Shown here piece after piece: positions 6,661-13,942 of a stretch of DNA of 15,008 nt. The stretch comes from JBFMDN01 sp040753915. Lineage in GTDB: Bacteria; Desulfobacterota; Desulfomonilia; Desulfomonilales; Desulfomonilaceae. The stretch covers positions 1 through 15,008 of the forward strand of contig JBFMDN010000098.1 of assembly GCA_040753915.1 (NCBI GenBank), in the 5' to 3' direction. A program made the position numbers and the translations under genes. The notes under the pieces were generated by a model, which was given only the letters and a program-made list of their open reading frames with translations, searched no databases and had not been told where the DNA came from. The first letter of the stretch is position 1; every line of letters starts with the position of its first letter.

Positions 6661-7224
6661 ATGATTAGCGAAGTCGAGTACTTCGAGAAACCCGGGAAAG
6701 AGAACTCCGACCGGTGCCTGGACATCGTTTCCAGGCTGGTGGCCGAAGGATCCTCACATGTTGTCATCGCAACCACGAGCGGAGAAACAGCGCTTCGCCT
6801 GGCCAAGCGGCTCCAGGGAAAGTCCGTCAACCTGGTTGCGGTAACCCACAATGTGGGATACGCCGGCCCGAATCAGGACGAATGCCCGACATCCGCGCGA
6901 AGAGAACTGGAATCGCTCGGCGTGAAAATCTTCACAGGCACGATCCTGACCCGTGGCATCGAAGCCGCGCTCATGAAGAAGCACCAAGGGGTATATCCGG
7001 CCTACATAGTAGCCCAAGCCCTGAGGATGCTCTGCCAGGGGATCAAGGTGGCGGTCGAGATCGTAGTGGAGGCGTGTGATGCAGGCCTGATTCCCGAGGG
7101 TGTCGAGGTGGTCGCTGCAGCGGGAACGGGCAGAGGCACAGACACGGTGGCCATTCTTGAAGCCCATCCATCGGATCGGTTCTTCGATGTCCGGGTGAAG
7201 CGGATTCTCGCCAAGCCTCTCTAG
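6661..7224 (+). CDS. Standalone pyruvate-kinase C-terminal-domain protein
   Basis: The 187-residue protein resembles only the C-terminal alpha/beta domain of pyruvate kinase (the region for fructose-1,6-bisphosphate and other effectors) and lacks the catalytic barrel. Visible motifs are VIATTSGETA (35-44), typical of the phosphate-binding loop, VAVTHNVGYAGP (59-70), the helix around CQGIKVAVEIVVEACDAG (125-142), and AAGTGRGTDT (153-162). Such orphan domains occur in archaea and deltaproteobacteria without an assigned role; binding a phosphorylated small molecule is a reasonable inference. It cannot have pyruvate kinase activity. The start is supported by AAGGAG (6649-6654) six bases upstream. 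The methyltransferase gene begins 122 bases downstream on the same strand and might be co-transcribed. Confidence 0.8.
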   Translation: MISEVEYFEKPGKENSDRCLDIVSRLVAEGSSHVVIATTSGETALRLAKRLQGKSVNLVAVTHNVGYAGPNQDECPTSARRELESLGVKIFTGTILTRGIEAALMKKHQGVYPAYIVAQALRMLCQGIKVAVEIVVEACDAGLIPEGVEVVAAAGTGRGTDTVAILEAHPSDRFFDVRVKRILAKPL

Positions 7225-7346
7225 GGCCGACGAGATTCCAACGGCAGGATGCTCGGGGGCCTTCCGCTCCCGGGCAGGACAGAGCCACTCCGGCGTGTCG
7301 AGCGGGCTTCTTCAAGAGAATTGCACACTGATTCGGATAACGACTC

Positions 7347-8147
7347 ATGATGTCTCCGGACACAATACTATACGTGTACGAAATAGAAGGGAGTATCCGC
7401 GATCGCCTGGACCTCCCTCCTCGTTCCTTTATCGGCCTTTGGAACGAGGACCGGTTCTCCTACCTGTTTTTCACGGAAACCCAAGACGATTACGTCAACC
7501 ACTGTTTGAGTCGTTCCGATTGCTCATTGAGAATAAGACACCATACGCTGTACTCTGAGTGGCAAGACGCTATGCCCGCAGATGGAGTAGCAATCGGAGA
7601 CCTCTTGTTTGTCCCTGACGATCATCCCTCGCCTCCGTGCGGTGCCTTGCTTCTCGATCCGTCGGTGGTCTTTGGGGACGGCTCCCATCCTACAACAATA
7701 GCCTGTCTCAAATTCATGAGCTGCCTCATTCGTGCAACCCCTGTCGGGTCCATGCTCGATTTAGGCACTGGCACCGGGATCTTGTCTATCGCCGCAGCGG
7801 CGCTTGGCGTGCAGCGCATCGTAGCTGTCGACCAGAACGTGTTGGCGGTGCAGACAGCGGCGAGAAACGTCAGAATTAACGGTCTCCACACGAGGGTGGC
7901 AGTGGAGGAGGGAGATGCCCGAACGTTCGTCGGTGAGGCCTATGACCTGGCTGTCGCGAATCTTCCATTCGAGGTGCTTCAGTTCATTGCGGAGCTTGAC
8001 GAGGCGGCCAACATTCGGCAATGGGTGGTTTCCGGAATTAGCGAATCACAAGGCATAATTCTCGAGAAGCTGTTCTCCCGGAAGGGATTTCGTCGGAATC
8101 TGTTTCGTAGAGACCACCCGTGGGTCTCATTCGTGATGGCCGGCTAA
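7347..8147 (+). CDS. PrmA-like SAM-dependent methyltransferase
   Basis: A 266-residue class I methyltransferase most like PrmA, which trimethylates ribosomal protein L11. FGDGSHPTT (109-117) matches the PrmA FGTGxHPTT box, LDLGTGTG (137-144) is SAM motif I, VAVD (159-162) is the acidic strand-2 end, and VANLPF (203-208) sits where PrmA has its N-[IP]-x-[AF]-type catalytic loop. The first hundred residues form a separate, weakly conserved N-terminal part, as in PrmA. GDGS instead of GTGT and the NLPF loop suggest divergence, so the substrate may be another protein. Two ATGs in a row (7347, 7350) can start it and no strong ribosome binding site is present. The promoter may be that of the preceding gene. 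Confidence 0.78.
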   Translation: MMSPDTILYVYEIEGSIRDRLDLPPRSFIGLWNEDRFSYLFFTETQDDYVNHCLSRSDCSLRIRHHTLYSEWQDAMPADGVAIGDLLFVPDDHPSPPCGALLLDPSVVFGDGSHPTTIACLKFMSCLIRATPVGSMLDLGTGTGILSIAAAALGVQRIVAVDQNVLAVQTAARNVRINGLHTRVAVEEGDARTFVGEAYDLAVANLPFEVLQFIAELDEAANIRQWVVSGISESQGIILEKLFSRKGFRRNLFRRDHPWVSFVMAG

Positions 8148-8271
8148 ACAACCCCGAAATTCGGGAACCGTCTCGAGAGGCTCCCCTTCCGTGTCGCGGT
8201 CGAATCCTGCCTTCAAAGCCGTTTCCGTGCCCCCGGTTTTCTCCTCTCTGTGAGACTGTGCCCCCACACAA
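8148..8271. other. Intergenic, no feature beyond a short palindrome
   Basis: After the methyltransferase stop there is only CCCGAA-A-TTCGGG (about 8155-8167), too tight for a terminator, and no gene. The next recognisable signal is the promoter at 8272. Confidence 0.3.
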
Positions 8272-8300
8272 TTGACCTTGGCCTTGTGAGGGCGTATGTT
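8272..8300 (+). promoter_or_regulatory. Candidate promoter of the ketopantoate reductase-like gene
   Basis: TTGACC (8272-8277), a 17-base spacer and TATGTT (8295-8300) form a good sigma70-like pair about 58 bases before the GTG start at 8358. Confidence 0.5.
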
Positions 8301-8357
8301 GAGGGGATCTCAGCATGAAACACTGGGTCAGAGACATGACGCTGGTCGGAGGGGTGT

Positions 8358-9332
8358 GTGAAGGAGATTCGAAACGTAGCTGTACTTGGGGCAGGAGCAA
8401 TGGGGGCAGTGTATGCCTCCAAGTTTTTCGACGCGTCTCTGTGCTCCACCGTGTTGGTCGCTCGCGAACCACGCTATGAGCGACTGCGAACCGAAGGTCT
8501 GGCTATCAACGGAAAGCACTATTCGCTTCCGGTCGTCCACCCTGATGAGACCGCGTCACAGGCAGATCTCATTATCGTCGCCCTGAAGAATCATGACCTT
8601 GCTGGAGTAGTGGGTGATTTGAAGAATCTGGTCGGCCCCGACACAACGCTGATCTCGGTAATGAACGGGCTTGACAGCGAAGCCTGCCTGGCTTCCGTGT
8701 ACGGTGCCGACAAAGTCCTCTATGCAATTGCCGTGGGAATCGATGCAGTTCGCGAGGGGAGCGCCGTCACCTACACCAATCCGGGCAAGATTGTCTTTGG
8801 CGAGCTTGACAATTCGCATACGAGCGAACGAGTCCGTCGCGTGCAGGCAGCATTCGAGGGGGCCGCAGTCGCATTTGAAACTCCTACGGACATGATGCGC
8901 GCGCTGTGGTGGAAATTCATGATCAACGTGGGAGTCAACCAGGCTTCTGCGGTGCTGCGCGCCCCATACGGGGTCTTTCAATCATCCCCGGACGCACGGG
9001 CATTGATGGAGCTGCTGATGCGCGAAGTCATCGAGCTGGCACAGCACGTGGGGGTGAATCTTGGGGAGCAGGATCTCCACGAATGGTATGCTGTCCTCAA
9101 CAGCCTCTCACCCGAAGGCAAGACTTCCATGTTGCAGGACATCGAGGCAGGCCGGAAAACCGAGGTCGAGGTTTTTGCAGGAAAGGTGGTGGAGCTGGGC
9201 ACGAGTCACGGCCTCCCAACGCCTGTAAACCAAACCGTGTTGAGCATCGTCCACGTCTTGGAGCAATATCGGCCCCAGGGCACCCGATTTCCGGGCGTCA
9301 CGAATCATCAACGATCTCGGCAACATTCCTGA
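8358..9332 (+). CDS. Ketopantoate reductase (ApbA/PanE) family protein
   Basis: This 324-residue NAD(P)-dependent oxidoreductase has an N-terminal Rossmann fold starting almost at residue 1 (VAVLGAGAMG, GxGxxG at 11-16). The family asparagine is in VMNGLD (101-106), and the catalytic lysine and asparagine are in WWKFMINVGVN (K186, N190/N194). The C-terminal helical domain has KTSMLQDIEAGRKTEVE (255-271), the family's substrate-loop signature. PanE makes pantoate from ketopantoate for pantothenate/CoA, but many family members act on other 2-oxo acids, and no pantothenate gene is adjacent. GTG 8358 is the only start that keeps the whole nucleotide-binding motif after the upstream stop at 8337; GGAGGGG lies close before it. 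A short tail after residue 306 is unlike the family and may be simple read-on. Confidence 0.85.
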   Translation: MKEIRNVAVLGAGAMGAVYASKFFDASLCSTVLVAREPRYERLRTEGLAINGKHYSLPVVHPDETASQADLIIVALKNHDLAGVVGDLKNLVGPDTTLISVMNGLDSEACLASVYGADKVLYAIAVGIDAVREGSAVTYTNPGKIVFGELDNSHTSERVRRVQAAFEGAAVAFETPTDMMRALWWKFMINVGVNQASAVLRAPYGVFQSSPDARALMELLMREVIELAQHVGVNLGEQDLHEWYAVLNSLSPEGKTSMLQDIEAGRKTEVEVFAGKVVELGTSHGLPTPVNQTVLSIVHVLEQYRPQGTRFPGVTNHQRSRQHS

Positions 9333-9469
9333 CTCAGGAGGCAGCAGCGTCACGGACTGAAGAGACCGTCTCCCAATCGGGCACCAGGCCTGAATCAACG
9401 CGCATTGGGGTAGCGGCGCGTCACCATCCGGCGTGCAATGATACTGCTATGTAGAATCAAATCAATAGA
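9333..9469. other. Convergent gap with weak hairpin
   Basis: Between the convergent reductase and DUF3795 genes, ACGCGC (9398-9403) and GCGCGT (9416-9421) can pair around 12 bases. There is no T-run on either side. It may help transcription end, but the evidence is thin. Confidence 0.25.
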
Positions 9470-9961
9470 TTAGTCCAAATCGAGTTCCACCTTACATTGG
9501 TTGCATCTCATCGCGCCACGAAAGACTTTGTTGCCGCACTCAGGACAGAAATAGCGTGCCTCTTCGTCTTGAATCCACTTTTCGGTTCCGAATTCTCGTC
9601 GGTACGGGACAGCCCGGAGAATGACCTTCTTGCCGACAGTCATGGAGAAGTCGTCAATGTGGCGACAAGGAAACTCATCGCATTCGTGGCATCCGGAGTA
9701 CCCTTTGTCTTTTGTACAGCTCCTGATCTCACACTGGCGACAATGCATGAATTGATCATCGGATAAGCAGCCACGGCATCGAATGTCCTCCACGGACAGT
9801 GATTCACTGTTAGGGAGTGTGCCTTTGCCCGCAGTTCCTCCCTTGTAGAGATTCACCAGCCGCTCCTTTAGCTTGATGTTATTGTCGCGGTACGCGATGT
9901 AAATGGCACATGCACCGCAATAAAGACCGCAAGGAGATACGAAATCTGGATTTGACACCAT
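9470..9961 (-). CDS. DUF3795 cysteine-rich protein with zinc ribbon
   Basis: A 163-residue protein with fifteen cysteines. It opens with the DUF3795 signature CGLYCGAC (C11, C15, C18). More pairs follow at C62/C65, C74/C77, C82, and C91/C94/C99 (CHECDEFPC). A C-terminal zinc ribbon is formed by C139-x-x-C142 and C153-x-x-C156. DUF3795 proteins are common in anaerobic bacteria and archaea and have no established function; the cysteine pattern suggests iron-sulfur or zinc binding. The added zinc ribbon hints at nucleic-acid or protein contact, which is inference. A clean ribosome binding site (AGGAGGAA) precedes the ATG. The gene stands alone between two plus-strand genes. Confidence 0.85.
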   Translation of the reverse strand: MVSNPDFVSPCGLYCGACAIYIAYRDNNIKLKERLVNLYKGGTAGKGTLPNSESLSVEDIRCRGCLSDDQFMHCRQCEIRSCTKDKGYSGCHECDEFPCRHIDDFSMTVGKKVILRAVPYRREFGTEKWIQDEEARYFCPECGNKVFRGAMRCNQCKVELDLD

Positions 9962-9987
9962 AGCTTTTCTGTTCCTCCTGTCGCGAT

Positions 9988-10016
9988 AATCTACCAGATC
10001 CAGATACGCATCACAA
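9988..10016 (-). promoter_or_regulatory. Candidate promoter of the DUF3795 gene
   Basis: On the minus strand TTGTGA (10011-10016), 17 bases and TAGATT (9988-9993) make a plausible sigma70-type promoter about 27 bases before the start codon. Confidence 0.45.
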
Positions 10017-10180
10017 TTGTTAGATTCATTCCCCCAAGGTGATGTGCGGGCTCAATCCGGCGTTGCAAAAGCTTTGGACCCGCGCAGTAGCGCGGACAGA
10101 CAGTCCTACCCTGTTGCTGCAGTTCCTGCTTCAGTCGCGACATTATCCTCAATCCGGGGGTCTTCCCGATTCTTTTGGAG

Positions 10181-10209
10181 TTGACATGGCCGTCGCCAGC
10201 TTCTACTGT
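10181..10209 (+). promoter_or_regulatory. Candidate promoter of the 241-residue basic protein
   Basis: A perfect TTGACA (10181-10186), a 17-base spacer and TACTGT (10204-10209) lie about 50 bases before the ATG at 10260. The rest of 10017-10180 shows no feature. Confidence 0.6.
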
Positions 10210-10259
10210 GACAGATCGCCAGATCCCACCTCATAGTTTGGCAGGACGAGGAGAAAAGG

Positions 10260-10985
10260 ATGCCGAGCAACGAAATGGTTCCCGTGACAGAATCCGGTGC
10301 CGGGGATCGTCTGATAAGTGAGGCTGTGAACTTCATCAATGAAAAGGCGAACGAATTTGTCTACAGGGGGTACGAAGAAATCGGCATCTTTCTGCTCGAA
10401 AGGTTTTTTGAGAACAACGTAGAGAAAGCGTCGTCGAGAAATCCTCGTAAACCGGCGGCTTACCGAAAGCTCTGCCAGCGTGAAGATTTGGCGATTCATC
10501 CTTCCCGCCTCGGTGTGATGGTACGCGTTGCAGCGCAGGAAAAGTTCTTTGCTTCCCAAGACTTGAACACGAGCCGACTGTCATACACCCACAAGGCTGA
10601 GCTCGTCAAAATTCCGGACGGTCCCGAAAAGACAAGACTCGTCAAGAAGCTTCTGGAAAAATCGCTCTCGACGCGTCAGACCGCAGACCTCGTCAACAAG
10701 GCAAGGAAGAACCTCAAGCACCCGCACGTCCCGTCTACCAAGGGTCTGGAAAAGAAGGTTTACCATCCGGCAAGGCTCTTTTCCGATCCGACAGTCGCGG
10801 ATTTGCTATCAGACGGAAATAGGCTGAAGCAAAAGCTGAGCAGATTGAAGGGCAAGACCAGGCAGAATCTCCACGCGGCAGTCACCGAAATGCTTGACAG
10901 GACAAGGAATTGGGTCAGGCAGTACGAAGTGCTAAAGGCTGCGGTGGATGAGCTGGTCGAGAGCCCTGAGCTTCGGTCCAAGTGA
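10260..10985 (+). CDS. Unrecognised basic protein, possible DNA-binding helix region
   Basis: I do not recognise this 241-residue, lysine/arginine-rich protein. The segment 107-148 (LSYTHKAELVKIPD... then SLSTRQTADLV) has the rhythm seen in ParB-type and DUF1016/YhcG N-terminal helix-turn-helix regions. There, an 'S-x-S/T-H' turn precedes 'R...L...A...xxSxRQ..xLV'. Residues 20-52 form an amphipathic helix. About 183-232 (NRLKQKLSRLKGK...) is a likely coiled coil or helical bundle. There is no signal peptide or membrane segment. It has its own promoter and a good ribosome binding site (GAGGAG, six bases from the ATG), so it is very likely a real gene. A DNA-binding or chromosome/plasmid maintenance role is only a suggestion. 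Confidence 0.7.
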   Translation: MPSNEMVPVTESGAGDRLISEAVNFINEKANEFVYRGYEEIGIFLLERFFENNVEKASSRNPRKPAAYRKLCQREDLAIHPSRLGVMVRVAAQEKFFASQDLNTSRLSYTHKAELVKIPDGPEKTRLVKKLLEKSLSTRQTADLVNKARKNLKHPHVPSTKGLEKKVYHPARLFSDPTVADLLSDGNRLKQKLSRLKGKTRQNLHAAVTEMLDRTRNWVRQYEVLKAAVDELVESPELRSK

Positions 10986-11163
10986 GGCTGTATCTACTTG
11001 TACGGCGCGGCATGAGTAGATTCCACTGATTAATCGGGCAATTGTGGGTACGAGCTGTCTCGGGGCGTTAAGAGCCACGACACCTTCAAGAAGCCACTCG
11101 ATCGGGACGGATTTCCAGGGACGACGTTCGATGATGGCTGTCCGAAACACCAGGGCATTTCCG
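10986..11163. other. Convergent intergenic region, nothing clear
   Basis: Between the basic protein and the tandem TetR gene I see no gene, promoter or strong hairpin apart from the stem-loop at 11164-11179. Confidence 0.3.
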
Positions 11164-11179
11164 GCCTGAAATATCAGGC
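11164..11179 (-). terminator. Short hairpin at the end of the tandem TetR gene
   Basis: GCCTGA-AATA-TCAGGC is a perfect 6-base-pair stem with a 4-base loop that includes the regulator's stop codon (11174-11176). No T-run follows on the minus strand, so it is at most a weak terminator. Confidence 0.3.
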
Positions 11180-12430
11180 TCTTATGGCCCTGAGGAGCAG
11201 TTTGATCATCTGTTCCGTGCTGGCTATGGTGGGCTGCCTTCTCGAGAGCATCATTCGAGCGAGTGCCTCGTGCTCGAATGCCCCTTGAACGAGATGCAGA
11301 TAGTAGCGGATTTCGAAATCTTTGCGAAAATGGCCGCTCTGCTGTCCGGCTTCCACGGTAGTTCGTATCAGTTTCCAGAACGCTCGAGTGTTCAGGTATT
11401 CTTGGGATTCATAAAATTTCGGGTTCCTGTACAATTCCAGTATCAGGACGCGCGTCTCCCATTCTCGAATCTGAAAATCCAGAGCCCACCGTCTCAGCAA
11501 ATATAAGAGACGTTCGTATGGGTTTAATTCCCCCGAGAACACTCGCTCCAATTCGTCTGCCAATTCGATGAACCAGGTGCCCGGAACTGAGAGGAGCAGT
11601 TGTTCCTTGCTCTTGAAATACTGATAAATGGAGGCCTCGGCTATGCCGGCGTTTCCTGCTATTTCCGCGATAGTTGCGCCTCCATAACCTTTCTTCCCGA
11701 ATACTTTCGCGGCGACTTCCATTATCGTGCGGCGCCTGAGCTCTCCGCGGCTCGGTTCATCACCGTGTTCATTCCCTAATGTCTGTTCTTGCCTCCATAT
11801 TGCTGGTTTTATTAGCGAGCACAGGGCATCCGCGGCCTCATTGGGATCATAGGGATCGCCGAAGAATAGCCATCGCAAGACAATGCTGTCTATCGCGCCG
11901 AAAATCATCTCCAAGACGAGAATAACCTCTATCTCATCGTCCACCTCGTGGTCCCGTATGCCCTCTCTTATTGCCTCAATGGCGAAGGCACTGTATCTTC
12001 GAATCATTTCATATGCCGGGGACTGGTAGAAAGCAGGTAATGTGCGGAGCTCACGTAGCAAGACCGAGGTGTAGTTCTTGTTGACGGAGAGATCTCTGAG
12101 CTGATGCCACAGCAACTTCCTGATCTTGGGCTCGGCGCCCTTCATTCCTTGAAGATGCTCGGTGATGCCTGCCAGCGTTTCTCTAAGATGTCTTTCCGGA
12201 ATGGTAACGATCAGATTTTCCTTGGTCTTGAAATATTGGAAGATGGACGCCTCGTGTACACCGGAATCGTTGGAGATATCAGCTATGGTCGTATCGTGAA
12301 ACCCGCGGGCAGCAAAGATCCGCTCAGCGGATTCTATGATGAGTTGGCGCTTTTTCTCTGCCGAAGGGCTTGTTCGTTTGGTAGATGCCGCCCTTTTTGC
12401 AGTGCTTCCGGGCAATCCGGCATAATCCAT
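11174..12430 (-). CDS. Regulator with two complete TetR units in one chain
   Basis: The 418-residue protein contains two TetR-family repressors in tandem. Unit 1 has its DNA-binding domain at about 26-73 (TTIADISNDSGVHEASIFQYF, 47-67) and a helical ligand domain to about 215. Unit 2 repeats this from about 229, with ATIAEIAGNAGIAEASIYQYF at 252-272 and its own ligand domain to the end. The two helix-turn-helix regions are 205 residues apart and clearly homologous, so this is an internal duplication or fusion. TetR proteins normally bind DNA as dimers of about 200-residue chains; here one chain could act as a pseudo-dimer. The ATG at 12430 has GGAG seven bases upstream; a TTG at 12457 has none. 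Ligand and targets are unknown; the aldehyde oxidoreductase-type gene 2.2 kb away is one possible target. Confidence 0.9.
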   Translation of the reverse strand: MDYAGLPGSTAKRAASTKRTSPSAEKKRQLIIESAERIFAARGFHDTTIADISNDSGVHEASIFQYFKTKENLIVTIPERHLRETLAGITEHLQGMKGAEPKIRKLLWHQLRDLSVNKNYTSVLLRELRTLPAFYQSPAYEMIRRYSAFAIEAIREGIRDHEVDDEIEVILVLEMIFGAIDSIVLRWLFFGDPYDPNEAADALCSLIKPAIWRQEQTLGNEHGDEPSRGELRRRTIMEVAAKVFGKKGYGGATIAEIAGNAGIAEASIYQYFKSKEQLLLSVPGTWFIELADELERVFSGELNPYERLLYLLRRWALDFQIREWETRVLILELYRNPKFYESQEYLNTRAFWKLIRTTVEAGQQSGHFRKDFEIRYYLHLVQGAFEHEALARMMLSRRQPTIASTEQMIKLLLRAIRA

Positions 12431-12494
12431 CGCTGAGCTCCGGGTAGTGGGATACAATCGCCACTATATATTTGTTTGAAACCGAATACCACCT

Positions 12495-12524
12495 ATATAA
12501 TGAAGAGTCAAGGTCTTTTGTCAG
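12495..12524 (-). promoter_or_regulatory. Candidate promoter of the tandem TetR gene
   Basis: On the minus strand CTGACA (12519-12524), 18 bases and TTATAT (12495-12500) form a usable promoter. CCACTATATA (12461-12470) and CCACCTATATA (12489-12499) are near-direct repeats around it. On the plus strand the same A+T-rich patch reads TTGTTT-18-TATAAT (12472-12501), so a divergent start is also possible. Confidence 0.4.
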
Positions 12525-12580
12525 TTCTTCCAAGGTGCGGTACGGCACCAAGAGGCTATGTCGGACATTAACCTGTATCT

Positions 12581-12592
12581 ACAAGTACTTGT
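12581..12592. promoter_or_regulatory. Perfect 12-base dyad, candidate TetR operator
   Basis: ACAAGTACTTGT is its own reverse complement and lies about 57 bases upstream of the -35 on the regulator's side. TetR-family operators are often dyads of this size near their own gene, so it is a reasonable candidate, without direct proof. Confidence 0.4.
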
Positions 12593-12954
12593 GAAATAGG
12601 TATGAACCGCCCCCACGGCCGGTAATCTGTTGAAAGGGTTCCGAACCCTCATAAGCGGTCCTTCAACCTGGGCATGACGCATGCACGCCGGAAGAAGACC
12701 TTCGGTCTCCCGATCTCAGGCTCATATCTCAGCACGACAGGTTACCCACCGGTAATCCAGCCAGAAAGGAGGGGGACCGGACTGCATGTCTTCCGCAGTA
12801 GCACCCCTCCGCTCGGTCATCCTGTCACGTGACGTTGCGAGGGCTCGCCCATGAGGAACAGGAATCTTGATGACTTTCTTCTCGAGCGCTCGCAAGTCGA
12901 AAAGCCGTCATCGGTCTTGTCTGAAATTGCTTGCGTCGGTCGGCTCCTACTCTG
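12593..12954. other. Gene-free stretch with palindromes
   Basis: No coding region is convincing. A nested stem at 12629-12667 (GTTGAA...TTCAAC) encloses AGGGTT-CCG-AACCCT (12635-12649). CCGGTAATC occurs twice in the same direction (12619-12627 and 12749-12757), the second next to GGTTACC with which it can pair. A hairpin AGACC-TTC-GGTCT lies near 12696-12708. The grouping might be a structured RNA or old repeats. Confidence 0.35.
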
Positions 12955-13169
12955 AAACTGTCTCAAGACTCGGGAAACAGCAAAAAAGTGGTACGGTGAG
13001 GGAGGATACTGCCCATGGAGCTCTCACCCCGCCCTCTCCTAGAGGGACAGAGCTCCGTAATTCCGGGCGGTTGCAAGTCCCCTCTCCCTTCGGGAGAGGC
13101 CTACGGTGAGGGTGCTAAAGGAGAAGCGTGCCACGATCCTAACGCTCGCCCCAATTCCGAGACAGTTTC
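12955..13169. mobile_element. Candidate 215-base palindromic repeat with terminal inverted repeats
   Basis: Perfect 11-base inverted ends, GAAACTGTCTC (12955-12965) and GAGACAGTTTC (13159-13169), are each flanked outside by CTCT (12951-12954 and 13170-13173), as a 4-base target duplication would be. Inside are the direct repeat TACGGTGAGGG (12992-13002, 13102-13112), a nested hairpin GGAGCTC...GAGCTCC (13017-13056) enclosing CCCTCT-CCT-AGAGGG, and CCTCTCCC-TTC-GGGAGAGG (13081-13099). The last motif is of a kind widely scattered in proteobacterial intergenic DNA. No transposase is encoded, so it would be a non-autonomous element or REP cluster. Confidence 0.5.
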
Positions 13170-13415
13170 CTCTTCCCTGCCTTCATTTGATGAGTCTTTC
13201 TTATCCGATTCCGTTGCCGTAAGGAGTGATCTCGGCCGGGGACTCGCCAACGCTAGGGCTGTCGGGCGAAAATCCGAGGCCACAAGCCAGTGCAAGGCAC
13301 TTCCACGCCCTTCCCTCCCTCTTTTCTTCCCTTGGTCCAAACCTGCTCTTGCAGAAGAGAAGCGTCCACCCCCGGGCCACTCCCGAACAAGGATGACGTG
13401 GAGACCCAAGCTTAG
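13170..13415. other. Gene-free stretch between two candidate repeats
   Basis: Open frames here run across the neighbouring repeats and have low-complexity Pro/Ser/Arg-rich translations, so none is called. No promoter or RNA gene is recognised. Confidence 0.3.
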
Positions 13416-13791
13416 TACAGGATTTCATGAGTACGGTTACGTATCTCAGGGTCATTAAGAAGAGGAATGATGGTGATCATTGGCTGCTTCGTGCCATGAA
13501 TGGGCATACCATGAGTAGTGCAGCGGGACGCGGGATTTCAACCCCCCGGAATGACAAAGCTAGCAAGGGAGGACCTTGACGGGGTCCACCATTGAAATGA
13601 CCTAGAGCGACGGCCCATTCATGATCTGTGCCTATGCCCGGTAGCGAGAAACCTCTTGGTCGACCCATTCAGGGTCGGTTGGGGGTTATGCCCCTCCGAA
13701 CTACTGTGGCTACTATAAGTGCGCTCCTTCAGAGCGCAAATCCCCGACTTAGTCGTGGCAGAATACGGTACCATACCTATGAAATCCTGTA
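13416..13791. mobile_element. Candidate 376-base MITE-like or structured element
   Basis: Inverted ends share a perfect core AGTACAGGATTTCAT (13414-13428 and complement at 13779-13793); over 34 positions (13411-13444 against 13763-13796), 28 match. CTTAG flanks both ends in the same orientation (13411-13415 and 13792-13796), like a 5-base target duplication. A second, inner inverted repeat is CATGAATGGGC (13495-13505) with GCCCATTCATG (13613-13623). At least five hairpins lie inside: 13466-13481, 13571-13587, 13661-13677, 13682-13694 and 13720-13738. No protein is credible within it. It could be a non-autonomous transposon or a repeat that also yields a folded RNA. Confidence 0.55.
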
Positions 13792-13942
13792 CTTAGACCA
13801 TTTGGAAGATACGTCTCACCAGTCTCTTTCCACGCGATTCCCGCTTCCGAGGCCCATCTCGGAGCCTTGTGAGATGCTTCCCCAGCTTCGGAGACACCAG
13901 AGCATTCATGCCCCATGTACACCCTTCCCCGTGTCACCTCCA

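Noticed and set aside
6449..6664. 71-codon open frame upstream of and overlapping the PK-domain gene
   Set aside because: No ribosome binding site of note, no recognisable product and unnatural composition; kept only as a note on the leader.
12431..12457. TTG start adding nine residues to the tandem TetR protein
   Set aside because: No Shine-Dalgarno upstream, while the ATG at 12430 has GGAG at seven bases.
12635..12649. T-arm-like AGGGTTCCGAACCCT suggesting a tRNA
   Set aside because: The loop does not fit TTCRANY, and no acceptor, D or anticodon arms can be laid out around it.
13015..13458. 147-codon plus-strand open frame
   Set aside because: It runs through hairpin repeats and one end of the 376-base element; the translation is low-complexity and unlike any family I know.
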